Assembly (NCBI GenBank): GCA_964358545.1
Contig: CAYHQN010000007.1
Span: 3,963-67,962, forward strand
Reading direction: 5' to 3'
DNA length: 64,000 nt
Origin: CAINVV01 sp031432175
GTDB lineage: Bacteria > Bacteroidota > Bacteroidia > Bacteroidales > Prolixibacteraceae
Shown: positions 54,292 through 62,441 of the stretch, in pieces
Layout of the letters: each line of letters opens with the position of its first letter
Position numbering within the stretch: the stretch's first letter is position 1
The notes under the pieces: generated by a model
What the model was told of the DNA's origin: nothing
What the model saw: the letters and a program-made list of their open reading frames with translations, nothing else
The model's database searches: none
Position numbers and translations under genes: made by a program

Positions 54292-57132
54292 TCAGGGCAT
54301 TCTGTTCAACCCCTCCCATCTGACTTTCCAGCTCCCATCTTTGGGAATCCCCGGATTCTCTGTTTCACAGCCGTCGTATCCGGCGCACATCATGGCTACT
54401 GCAGCCAGAATTCCGCCGTTTCCCGGTAGGTAAAGTCTCAGCCTTTTATCCTGGTAATTGTGTCCGTTGGCCAGATAGGTATTGGTAGGGATACTCATAA
54501 ACAGCGCATCGATGGCCTTGTCGGGACGTCCCAAACGGGTCGCCGTCATCGCTACCAGCGGAAAATCCCAGCCCCAGGTCTTTTTCCAGTTCCAGTGGTC
54601 CCAGACGTAATCAAAAGTACTGTTCATGGTCTTTTTATTGACCACCCTCGACTCGGGCATGAATCCCAGCGCACCCAATACGGCAGGATGGTCAGAGTGT
54701 AAAGGCAGATTGGTATATGAATCCGGAGCGCTCTCAGCCGAAAGGTAAAGGCCATTCTTTTGTGCCAGAACAGCCAGCTTTTCGATGATCTCGTCCCATT
54801 GACGGTTGCGGCTCATGCCCAACCGGACCCGCCACTGTTGCGCAACACTCAATCCCCAGTGCCAGTATGCCAGTTCAAAAGGGGAATTGTAGGTTGCCTC
54901 GGGGCTTAACGATTCCTGGGCAGGAATGATTCCAACCAAATTGTAGCGGTTCTTATCAGGATCCCAGGTGGCAAACGAGGCCATAAAATCGGCAGTCTGA
55001 AAAACAAGTTCCTTGTATTTTTCCAGCATATCGTTGGTGTGGTAGTTCCGGTAACAGAGCTCTGCAAAATAGATGATGTGCGGTTGTTGCCAGATGAGAA
55101 ATGAACCAACCGATGAGGGTGCCTCAGTGCCTGTTGTATCTGTCATTTTCATCCATCTGGCGCCTTTATACCCTTGCCTCTGAGCGATTTTTTGGGCCAT
55201 GGGCAATACGTCCCTGTACCAACCGAGGCTCTTTTCCAGCAAATCGATCCGGTTCCAGAGGGCAAAATGGGCCGCATGCCACCAATGCATCTCAAGGTGA
55301 AATTTTCCGTACCAGCTGTTGTAGGTCAGTCCGGTTTCCTGCGGCGGAACGCTTCCCGCACACTGAATGGCCATCAGGTATTGCGAAAGGACGACCCTGC
55401 GCTCCAGTTCGGTCGCCCTTGGATCGCTGCTGCCTGAAAAATCAATGGCACCTCCACGATTCCAGAAGTAACTCCATTTTGCCTCATTTGCGCGAGTCGT
55501 TTGAACAAAATCGGCCAGTTGAAGTGATCTCTTTTCTTTGGAAAAAAGGCAGCTGATTTCAATGCTTTGACCTTTTGGAGATAGCTCAAAGTGATGTGCC
55601 TGCTTCTCTTCCATCCTGGCTGAACCTTTCCAGTCGACTTTTGTACAATAGCTGGTTGAATCCAACCGACGTTCGAAAATAATTGAATTTTCGTTAACTG
55701 TGATGGGAGTGGTTTTGTGCTTGTCCGGACTTTTCCAGTCGCAGCCACTATCCATGTGATTCCCGCTAGGGTAGGGGAAATCAAATTTTATCTTCAATCT
55801 TCCGGCATCGATCAGTGGAGAGGTGATTTTGGAGGAGAGCATGTCAAGATCCGGATGGCAGATGGTGGTCACCTCTACCGGAATACCTTCAATCTTGAAA
55901 GTGCTGTGAATCTCCCCTTTCCAGAGGTTGAGCTCCTCTTTGAGATCAGTTATGTCCGTGATGGCGATGGCTGAACCATCTCTCTTTTTGATTCCCAAGC
56001 CGATGATTCCCAGGTGCAAACGGTGCGCATTGGCCCTAAAATAGTTGCCGGCTTCCACCCCCCGTTGTGGACTCTTCAACTGAACAGAATAGGACTCCGG
56101 CCTACCGTGAAAATTGTAATCTTTCAGGCTCTCTTCGGGTTTAAAATTGCGGGTATTGGGGAAATCATGCCATCCCCACTGTGATTGCGTACCAAGAGGA
56201 ATGCCTCCTTCATAGACGCCAGGAAAGGTCTGCAGTCCGGTAGCATCTGCGGTGAAAGCGAAATTGCCATTGCCTACCGTTAGGGATGCAAGGGTATCAA
56301 CCTTCTCAAATTTGACATTGTGCCTGTTTACCAACGCTTTCCTGTCGATGTTACCATGAAAGTTCGTTTTGAAAGAGACGTTCTTCTTTAAATATTTGAT
56401 GAAAGGCAATTTTTGATTTTTGATCTCCTGAACAGCGAGTTCCGCAACTTTGAAGGCACCCAAAGGATTGAGGTGGGTATTGTCGGTACGACCATAAGGG
56501 TCCTGTTTGCTCACCCCCGGTTCAAAGAGCATGTACAGCGCTTTTGACCCTTCAACTCCCATTTCGTTGATGAGTTTTTCTGTGGATACATTGAGGTCTA
56601 TGACAGGAACCTCTAACTCTTTTCCAACCTCTCTGGTCACTGCAGGATATTCACCAAGTGTATTGGTTGCTTTTCCATCCGCATCAAACGACCGCCTCAC
56701 GATGGAGGTGAACAAGATTGGGTTTGCCCCTTTTTCGCGGCTTTCCCCGATATATCTGACCAGGTTTTCGCGATAAGTGGTATGCGGATCCGTTTTACGT
56801 GCAACATCGGGTTTGGAATCGTTATGACCGAATTGGATAAAAACATAATCGCCTTTTTGTACCACATCCAAAACAGCCTGCCACAACCCCTCATCGCGAA
56901 AGCTTTTAGAACTTCTTCCGTTTTTTGCACGATTGTCTATGACAAGTTGGTTTTCATCGAAAAATGCAGGAAGTACCTGACACCAGCCCCGTTCTGGATT
57001 GCTCCTTGTCGTATCCTTGTTGGCCATGGTGGAATCACCGATGGTGAAGATGGTGATCTTCTTCTTTGCAGGTGAAAATGAGGTAAGTGTTGCAAAAAGT
57101 AGAATTAGGGAAAGAAATCTAATTTTTAACAT
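54292..57132 (-). CDS. rhamnogalacturonan-acetylesterase-like SGNH domain fused to an (alpha/alpha)6 glycosidase-like domain
   Basis: 946 residues. A signal peptide is followed by an SGNH esterase domain (about 25-245): GDSTMA block I, NRAKNGRSS block II, FGHNDSKP block III, and DNTHLNPLG with the catalytic Asp/His. The remaining ~700 residues look like a beta-sandwich plus six-hairpin glycosidase (VGNGNFAFTADATGLQTF at the start; YNSWYGKFHLEMHWWHA; SPFELAYWHWGL), most like the GH65 fold. A two-domain enzyme that removes acetyl groups and cuts a glycosidic bond is suggested. It is a single gene on the minus strand, far from the glycosidase island. Confidence 0.7.
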   Translation of the reverse strand: MLKIRFLSLILLFATLTSFSPAKKKITIFTIGDSTMANKDTTRSNPERGWCQVLPAFFDENQLVIDNRAKNGRSSKSFRDEGLWQAVLDVVQKGDYVFIQFGHNDSKPDVARKTDPHTTYRENLVRYIGESREKGANPILFTSIVRRSFDADGKATNTLGEYPAVTREVGKELEVPVIDLNVSTEKLINEMGVEGSKALYMLFEPGVSKQDPYGRTDNTHLNPLGAFKVAELAVQEIKNQKLPFIKYLKKNVSFKTNFHGNIDRKALVNRHNVKFEKVDTLASLTVGNGNFAFTADATGLQTFPGVYEGGIPLGTQSQWGWHDFPNTRNFKPEESLKDYNFHGRPESYSVQLKSPQRGVEAGNYFRANAHRLHLGIIGLGIKKRDGSAIAITDITDLKEELNLWKGEIHSTFKIEGIPVEVTTICHPDLDMLSSKITSPLIDAGRLKIKFDFPYPSGNHMDSGCDWKSPDKHKTTPITVNENSIIFERRLDSTSYCTKVDWKGSARMEEKQAHHFELSPKGQSIEISCLFSKEKRSLQLADFVQTTRANEAKWSYFWNRGGAIDFSGSSDPRATELERRVVLSQYLMAIQCAGSVPPQETGLTYNSWYGKFHLEMHWWHAAHFALWNRIDLLEKSLGWYRDVLPMAQKIAQRQGYKGARWMKMTDTTGTEAPSSVGSFLIWQQPHIIYFAELCYRNYHTNDMLEKYKELVFQTADFMASFATWDPDKNRYNLVGIIPAQESLSPEATYNSPFELAYWHWGLSVAQQWRVRLGMSRNRQWDEIIEKLAVLAQKNGLYLSAESAPDSYTNLPLHSDHPAVLGALGFMPESRVVNKKTMNSTFDYVWDHWNWKKTWGWDFPLVAMTATRLGRPDKAIDALFMSIPTNTYLANGHNYQDKRLRLYLPGNGGILAAVAMMCAGYDGCETENPGIPKDGSWKVRWEGLNRMP

Positions 57133-57192
57133 ATGGTTAGTGTGTAAAATATCTTTGTTTGACGTCTAATTTACCCATTTTCAATTGTTTCA

Positions 57193-57243
57193 CCATTCCG
57201 TCCGAAACAAACCATGAACATCTTTAGTTATGCTACCGCGGAC
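57193..57243 (+). repeat. dispersed 52-base repeat, copy 2
   Basis: Second copy of the element at 38454-38505: CCATTCCGTCCGAAA, about 22 bases, then ATGCTACCGCGGAC. Confidence 0.65.
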
Positions 57244-57264
57244 ATCCGGCCATACCTTGTGGGC

Positions 57265-57307
57265 ACCACCTCTGTGCAACTCTGTGTTCCTCCGTGCAAC
57301 TCTGTGT
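57265..57307 (+). repeat. CTCTGTGCAACTCTGTG-type short direct repeats
   Basis: GTGCAACTCTGTG occurs twice about 22 bases apart, with CCTC(T/C)GTG between. This is a simple intergenic repeat style of Bacteroidota genomes. Confidence 0.5.
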
Positions 57308-57320
57308 AATTTTTCCTCGT

Positions 57321-58895
57321 TTAGAACTCCGACGTAAAATGAAATTTGATCTTCGGGAAATCCCTTTGCGCCATGTCCAGAATAAAAGTTGAGTCTGCCA
57401 AAAACACATCCCTGCCTTGCTTGTCGGTTGCCATTTTGTTATATTTCCGTTTCTTGAAATCATCCAAAACTGCTTTGTCTTCACTCTCGATCCAACAGGC
57501 TTTGTAGAGTGAGATGGACTCCCAGCGACATTTGGCGTTGTACTCATGTTCCAACCGGTATTCGATAACCTCGAACTGCAGTGCCCCTACGGTTCCGATG
57601 ATCTTGCGCCCGTTGAGCTGACTGATAAACAATTGTGCTACACCTTCATCCATTAACTGATCTACCCCTTTGGCCAATTGCTTGGATCGCATGGGATCAG
57701 CATTTTCAATGTAACGGAAAATCTCAGGGGAAAAAGATGGAATTCCTTTGTAATGGAGGATTTCACCCTCGGTTATTGTGTCACCAATGACAAAATTTCC
57801 GGTATCGGGCAGACCAATGATATCGCCCGGAAAGGCATACTCAATCACCTCTTTTTTATCGGCCATAAAGGCTGTTGGACTGGAATATTTAAAGGTCTTT
57901 GCCAGACGGATGTGCCTGTAATTTTTGTTGCGTTCGAACATTCCCGAACAGATTTTGACGAAAGCGATCCTGCTACGGTGGTTTGGATCTATGTTCGCAT
58001 GAATTTTGAAGACAAATCCGGTAAATGTCTCTTCCATAGGATCAACCAATCTCTCTTCGGATTTCTTTGGTCGGGGAGAGGGTGCGAGTTTGACAAATGT
58101 ATCCAGAAGTTCCCTTACGCCAAAATTGTACAGGGCGCTTCCAAAAAAAACAGGGGCCAATTCACCGGCCAGGTAGGCATGGTGGTCAAATACAGGATAG
58201 ATTCCTTCAACCATCTCAAGGTCCTCTCGAAGGACAATGGCATCATTTCCAATTAATCGATCCAGCGCCGGATCGTTCAGGTTTTCGAAACTGATTCCCT
58301 TTTCAATGTCTGTGATACTCGGATTAAAGAGGCTCAGGCTACTGTCATAAATATTGTACACCCCTTTGAATTCGGGACCATTGTTGATGGGCCAGCTCAA
58401 AGGCCTGACCTTGATCATCAATTGCTTTTCGATGTCGTCCAGCAAGTCAAAAGTATCACCCGAAGGACGGTCCATTTTGTTGATGAAGACGATAACCGGA
58501 GTCTTGCGCATCCGGCAGATATTCATCAGCTTCTCTGTCTGAGGTTCCACACCTTTGGCAGCATCAATAACGATGATCACACTGTCGACGGCCGTCAGGG
58601 TACGAAAAGTATCCTCCTGAAAATCCTGGTGACCAGGAGTATCCAAAATATTGATTTTGTAACCGCTGTACTCGAAACCCATCACAGAAGTGGCAACGGA
58701 AATTCCGCGCTGCCGCTCAATCTCCATGAAGTCGGAGGTAGCCCCCTTTTTTATTTTATTGCTTTTTACCGCCCCGGCAACGTGGATGGCGCCGCCAAAA
58801 AGCAGCAGTTTTTCTGTAAGTGTTGTTTTTCCCGCATCAGGGTGACTGACAATACCAAACGTTCTCCGACGCAGAATCTCTTCTTTAAACCCCAT
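57321..58895 (-). CDS. prfC: peptide chain release factor 3
   Basis: 524 residues, translational GTPase. G1 SHPDAGKTTL, the switch region with RGISVATSV, G3 DTPGHQDF, G4 NKMDR, then the RF3-specific domains II and III (FVKICSGMFERNKNYRH, VGALQFEVIEYRLEHEY). It removes RF1/RF2 from the ribosome after termination and aids quality control. A -7 promoter element lies at 58913-58920 on the same strand. Confidence 0.95.
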   Translation of the reverse strand: MGFKEEILRRRTFGIVSHPDAGKTTLTEKLLLFGGAIHVAGAVKSNKIKKGATSDFMEIERQRGISVATSVMGFEYSGYKINILDTPGHQDFQEDTFRTLTAVDSVIIVIDAAKGVEPQTEKLMNICRMRKTPVIVFINKMDRPSGDTFDLLDDIEKQLMIKVRPLSWPINNGPEFKGVYNIYDSSLSLFNPSITDIEKGISFENLNDPALDRLIGNDAIVLREDLEMVEGIYPVFDHHAYLAGELAPVFFGSALYNFGVRELLDTFVKLAPSPRPKKSEERLVDPMEETFTGFVFKIHANIDPNHRSRIAFVKICSGMFERNKNYRHIRLAKTFKYSSPTAFMADKKEVIEYAFPGDIIGLPDTGNFVIGDTITEGEILHYKGIPSFSPEIFRYIENADPMRSKQLAKGVDQLMDEGVAQLFISQLNGRKIIGTVGALQFEVIEYRLEHEYNAKCRWESISLYKACWIESEDKAVLDDFKKRKYNKMATDKQGRDVFLADSTFILDMAQRDFPKIKFHFTSEF

Positions 58896-58912
58896 TTTAT
58901 CAATTTAGGGTG

Positions 58913-58920
58913 CAAATTTA
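58913..58920 (-). promoter_or_regulatory. candidate -7 element of prfC
   Basis: Minus strand reads TAAATTTG, an exact TAnnTTTG match, 17 bases upstream of the start codon. The -33 TTTG candidate is at 22 bases, longer than ideal. Confidence 0.4.
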
Positions 58921-58956
58921 ATTTAAAATAGTTGAAAGACGACAAATGTCGATTTT

Positions 58957-59169
58957 GGATTTTGGATTTTCGATTTTGGAATAGGGAGAAGTAGCGTAAA
59001 CAGCCTGGTGCTTTGGGGCTTACAGGTAATTGCCAATAGCTTGAAGCTATAGAATGAAAATCAGGATACCTTCCTATTCCTGTCTCTCAAAAAAAAGAGG
59101 CTGAAAGTAGCAATTCACTTTCAGCCTCTTAATCGATGCGTTAGTCCAAAATCGAAAATCGAAAATTGA
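58957..59169. repeat. GGATTTTGGATTTTCGATTT-type inverted repeats with intervening DNA
   Basis: Left arm 58957-58980 and right arm 59146-59169 are inverted copies, 21 of 24 bases matching. They are similar in style to the pair around the GxxExxY gene. The 165 bases between hold no gene, only the hairpin at 59095-59130. Confidence 0.55.
59095..59130 (-). terminator. rho-independent terminator, best read on the minus strand
   Basis: AAGAGGCTGAAAGT and ACTTTCAGCCTCTT form a perfect 14-base stem with an 8-base loop. On the minus strand it is followed by a run of T, so it would end transcripts coming from the 59470-60216 gene. Confidence 0.7.
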
Positions 59170-59190
59170 TTTATGCTTCGATTATCACTT

Positions 59191-59442
59191 TGCAACTTAT
59201 TTGGTTACCTATGCAATTTGCTCAAGGTCATATGCAATCTTTTTGGTTACCTGTGCAATTTGCTCAAGGTCATAAGCAATCTTTTTAGTTACCTATGCAA
59301 TTTACTCAAGGTCATAAGTAATCTTTTTGGTTACCTATGCAATTTGCTCAAGGTCATAAGCACTTTTTTGGGTTGCCTATATAATTTGCTCAAGGTCGTT
59401 TGCAATTTATTTGATGGCCTATGCAAGTTTATTGAAGGTCAT
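59191..59442. repeat. 42-base tandem repeat, six units
   Basis: Units start at 59191, 59233, 59275, 59317, 59359 and 59401. Each has two 21-base halves, both opening with TGCAAT-like sequence (TGCAATCTTTTTGGTTACCTA and TGCAATTTGCTCAAGGTCATA, with variation). The plus strand is open through all units, but the peptide (CNLFGYLCNLLKVI) is not protein-like. On the minus strand the second unit reads YDLEQIAQVTKKIA, a helical heptad style, while other units have TAA or TAG at the Gln positions. Confidence 0.75.
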
Positions 59443-59469
59443 TGCATCAATCAGGCAGGCAATTGCAAC

Positions 59470-60216
59470 TTAATTGGTGTACTTGATAAATTTTAAGCCG
59501 GTTACTTGTTTGAATTGGGGGCTTGTTGCTCCAAATACCGACCTAAGGTAAATTTTTACGTCGCTTGCCACGTCAACAAGGCCTGTATCATCTTTGTACA
59601 TGGTATCGTTGCGTGCTATACGGGCATTGTTTAAAGGTATTTCGGCGTTAATTACGGCGAGGTTCTTCGCTTTTAGATCCGCATACAATGCTGTGAGGGC
59701 AGCAATCTTTAAATCGGCTTCGTTTGGGACATATTGAGAAACAGATGATAATAATTGAATGAGTTTGTCGAGGTTATCCAGTCGATTATCGTAACCTCTT
59801 TGTGAGGCAGAGATTTCAACAATTTCTTTGCCGGTTTCGGTTGCAGCGTTTTTTTCTTCTTCTGTCTTTTTAGGGGTAGCCCGGCGACCTTGCAACTTGC
59901 GGACAATGGTTTGTGCCGATTGAATTACTTCTTTAGTTGTATCAGAAGCTTTTAGCGCATTGTTGACACGGGTAATCAACTTGTCGAATGGTTTAAATGC
60001 GGTAACCCTTGCGGTAACTGCATTTTTATAGGCAGGCATAAGGGCATTCATCGTAGTCAAACTGTTTTTGGCGGCAGTTGCCTGTGCTTGCATGGCAGCA
60101 ATTATTAAAGCTGCTTTTGAAGGGTTGTAGCCGGTACCGAATGAAGTGCAGGTAAGAATAAGTTTATCATAATTAACTGCATTACGGATGTGACCCTGGT
60201 CGGATGAACTTGTCAT
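59470..60216 (-). CDS. conserved hypothetical protein (helical, Bacteroidota)
   Basis: 248 residues, mostly predicted helix, Ala/Lys/Asn-rich, no signal peptide or membrane helix. Recognisable blocks such as GYNPSKAALII, FKPFDKLITRVNNALKASD, ISASQRGYDNRLDNLDKLIQLL, RNDTMYKDDTGLVDVA and SVFGATSPQFKQV look like a protein type common in Bacteroidota genomes but without known function. The regular helices suggest a four-helix bundle or structural protein. It is followed on its own strand by the 42-base repeats and the terminator at 59095. Confidence 0.75.
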   Translation of the reverse strand: MTSSSDQGHIRNAVNYDKLILTCTSFGTGYNPSKAALIIAAMQAQATAAKNSLTTMNALMPAYKNAVTARVTAFKPFDKLITRVNNALKASDTTKEVIQSAQTIVRKLQGRRATPKKTEEEKNAATETGKEIVEISASQRGYDNRLDNLDKLIQLLSSVSQYVPNEADLKIAALTALYADLKAKNLAVINAEIPLNNARIARNDTMYKDDTGLVDVASDVKIYLRSVFGATSPQFKQVTGLKFIKYTN

Positions 60217-60714
60217 AATGTTAAATTTAAGGGTTGATAATCAGATAAATAACTCACTTAAATATACAAAACATTTTTGAAAAACAGTAATAATTTGGTG
60301 AAAATTATTCCCGAAGATTAACTGAAATGATTCGATCTGCCAGCGAATCTGTCAAGGGGCTTCATAGTTTACGAAAATCGCACGTACAGTGAAGCGAGCT
60401 GTAATTAGTTTCAGGATTCGTCTTACGCAATGGATTTTGATTGATCGCCCAAAAATGGATAAAGCAAAAACCTGGCTGAGATTTAGATGTATTTCAATTC
60501 TTACAAATTCTGAGAATAACAAAACATAATTTTAGCCTGAAAAAACAGTGCATTTTTAACATAAGCTGAGGGTTGCTTCGTCCCCGCTGGCGCGGAGTTG
60601 CAATCGCTGATGGATTAAAAAATGCCGATACCAACCGCATCACCTGGGTTCGCCCTGCACAATTTTCCTGCCTAATGCTTTGGTGTTTAAATTTTATTAG
60701 GTAAGTTTATGACC
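60217..60714. other. region upstream of the cassette array without a clear gene
   Basis: About 500 bases. No credible ORF. A TATATTTA box on the minus strand (60258-60265) may serve the gene at 60216. The segment CCCCGCTGGCGCGGAGTTGCAATCGC (60580-60605, shown in parts) resembles the start of the site at 63890 (CCCCCGCTCCCGCGCGATTG), so an old attC fragment may be present. Confidence 0.4.
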
Positions 60715-60796
60715 ATCTAACACGCAACAAACCTGCCTCTTTTCTCCAAAATTCAGCGTATAGGCGCATGTTTGTAGCTTATAAACGACGTTGGCA
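60715..60796 (+). other. attC-like site closing an upstream cassette
   Basis: 82 bases. The left end ATCTAAC matches the R'' consensus RYYYAAC; the right end is GTTGGCA at 60790. Inside, GCAACAAACCTGC (60724) and GCATGTTTGTAGC pair as an imperfect stem (11 of 13). Size is within the known attC range. No matching cassette start (GTTAGAT) was seen upstream in the window. Confidence 0.5.
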
Positions 60797-60870
60797 ACAA
60801 TTTTTAGGACAGTGCGTAGCTAAACTAAATTAACAAGAAATAAGCAAATGAGAATTAAAACAATTATTGA

Positions 60871-61272
60871 ATGAAAATAGAAATTGACATACCTGATGAC
60901 AAGCTTCAAAACTTAAGTCCTACTGCAAAGACTGAATTAACTAAGGTAGCAAAGAAATATACCGAGGAAGTTTTAGACGAAGCAAGTCGCATTGAAGAGA
61001 GTCGAAGGACCACCAATCCAAATCCTGAAGTTACAGCAGCAATTATTAACGATGCTGTCGTTTTTGCAAAAAACTATGGTATAAGGAAACGTAAACCGAA
61101 GAAGTTAATTTTTATGCAGGTTTTAGCTTTTTTATCTGCCACACTTACAGGAGGTTTATTTGACACTGAAAAATTCAAAGACATCAGCTTTGTGATTCTT
61201 TTTTTAGTAGTCTTTCTTTTATCCATAGTTTCAGCCGTTTATTTAATCCTAAATGACAACAACAATGATTAA
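60871..61272 (+). CDS. small protein with two membrane helices, cassette A gene 1
   Basis: 133 residues. A helical N-terminal part (LSPTAKTELTKVAKKYTEEV) is followed by two membrane helices (KLIFMQVLAFLSATLTGG and the FVILFLVVFLLSIVSAVYLIL stretch). The N-terminal pattern L(S/T)P(T/S)A...L.K....Y resembles that of the next gene, so the two probably interact. It overlaps the next gene by 8 bases (ATGATTAA). No known family recognised. Position next to CBASS suggests a defence role; this is inference only. Confidence 0.65.
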   Translation: MKIEIDIPDDKLQNLSPTAKTELTKVAKKYTEEVLDEASRIEESRRTTNPNPEVTAAIINDAVVFAKNYGIRKRKPKKLIFMQVLAFLSATLTGGLFDTEKFKDISFVILFLVVFLLSIVSAVYLILNDNNND

Positions 61273-62242
61273 CGAAAAAATATACTCCAAACTTACCCCA
61301 TCAGCGCAAGAGGCTCTTGACAAGATGGTATCAGAATATCGTGATTCACTTTTAGAGAAAGCATTTCTATTGGCACAGGAGAGAGAAACAGCCAGTAAAG
61401 AAATTTCCCTACGAGATATTTTGGAAACGAATCAGCTTAAGCACAGTGGTATAGGCATAGAAAAATCTGAAAATCGTAAAAAAAGAATGATTTCACTTTT
61501 AGCCTTAAGTGGAGCAGTTTATTCTGTTTTAGGTATATTAATTTATCTATTCCAAAATAAAAAGTTTGCAGTTGAAACCGATCTTGGGTTAATAATCGCC
61601 ATCACAGGTATAATAATTTCACTAATAAGTTTTCTTTATGGACAACTTATTTCTAAACGATATTCATTTACACAAACCACAACAGCAACATCTATTTATT
61701 CACAATCAAACGATTACGACATAGTAAAAAGATGGCAAATAATTGAAACACTTGCAAAAAAATTTATGACTGAAGCAGATCAAAAAGAAGCGAAAAATAA
61801 TTCAGTAGGCTTTTTAATCCGGTTCCTAAGTCATAAAGTTGCAAAAGATGAAAAGGAATTTCTCAAAATCAGAGAATTATTGCAAATGCGAAATAAAATT
61901 CTTCACCAGCAATACAATATGAGTGACAATGAAAGAAAGGAATTTTTAGAATTGGCAGACGACTTAATTGAACGTTTGGAGAGTTCCAAAATTGAAAGTA
62001 ATCCACAAGAAAAAACGCTTAAGGTCAATAACGCCAAGTATGGATCGCCGAAAAATTCATTTGATATGACTAAGGAATTAAATCAACTTATAAATAATAA
62101 TCGTCTTGAATTCGTACTAAACAATGAAATTGTTGGCGATCCTGATCCTGGTGTAATAAAAACATTAGAAATATCTTATGAAATTAATGGTGAAAGACAG
62201 ACAAGAACATATAATGAAGGTGCAAAAGTTGTCATTCAGTAA
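61265..62242 (+). CDS. membrane protein with HEPN-like motif, cassette A gene 2
   Basis: 325 residues from the ATG at 61265; the in-frame ATG at 61253 is an alternative. The N-terminus repeats the helical pattern of the partner (LTPSAQEALDKMVSEYRDSL). Two membrane helices follow (ISLLALSGAVYSVLGILIYLF; LGLIIAITGIIISLISFLYG). Then a cytoplasmic helical domain with RNKILH (Rx4H, the HEPN ribonuclease motif) in LLQMRNKILHQQYN. The last ~45 residues (GDPDPGVIKTLEISYEINGE) look like a separate beta domain. A membrane-linked HEPN effector would fit a phage-defence system. I do not recognise it as a described one. Confidence 0.6.
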   Translation: MINEKIYSKLTPSAQEALDKMVSEYRDSLLEKAFLLAQERETASKEISLRDILETNQLKHSGIGIEKSENRKKRMISLLALSGAVYSVLGILIYLFQNKKFAVETDLGLIIAITGIIISLISFLYGQLISKRYSFTQTTTATSIYSQSNDYDIVKRWQIIETLAKKFMTEADQKEAKNNSVGFLIRFLSHKVAKDEKEFLKIRELLQMRNKILHQQYNMSDNERKEFLELADDLIERLESSKIESNPQEKTLKVNNAKYGSPKNSFDMTKELNQLINNNRLEFVLNNEIVGDPDPGVIKTLEISYEINGERQTRTYNEGAKVVIQ

Positions 62243-62266
62243 CTTTCTTAAAGTCAAAAAAACTGT

Positions 62267-62396
62267 TGCCAACAGCGCATTTGCAAAAGCGGGGTTTCTG
62301 TGGTTAAATAACTTTTATCGCACGTTTTAATATTTTGAAGTATATAAAATTCACCGCTCGCAATCCCCGCCTTCGCAAATGCGCAAAACGTTAGCG
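62267..62396 (+). other. attC-like site of cassette A
   Basis: 130 bases between TGCCAAC (62267) and GTTAGCG (62390). GCGCATTTGCAAAAGCGGGG (62275-62294) and CCCCGCCTTCGCAAATGCGC (62365-62384) form a long imperfect stem with unpaired bases, as in folded attC sites. The expected exchange point is between G62390 and T62391. Confidence 0.6.
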
Positions 62397-62441
62397 GTCA
62401 TTGTATGAGCGACAGCAATAGAACAATATAAACTGAAAAAG

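Larger units (their letters stand above)
60791..62390 (+). mobile_element. integron-like gene cassette A (two membrane-protein genes)
   Basis: 1600 bases. It starts with GTTGGCAACA (60790-60799), and its own attC-like site begins with the exact complement TGTTGCCAAC (62264-62273). This self-complementary boundary is what a circularised cassette must have. It holds the genes at 60871 and 61265 on the plus strand. No integrase gene is in the window. Confidence 0.55.

Noticed and set aside
57678..58256. 192-codon plus-strand frame inside prfC
   Set aside because: prfC is complete on the minus strand with all GTPase motifs; this is its shadow.
59191..59442. Tandem repeats considered as a CRISPR array
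   Set aside because: Units are contiguous without unique spacers, vary in sequence and no cas gene is near.
59173..59496. Plus-strand open frame of 107 codons
   Set aside because: It is the in-register reading of the 42-base tandem repeat; the Cys/Leu/Phe-rich peptide has no protein-like features and no ribosome-binding site.
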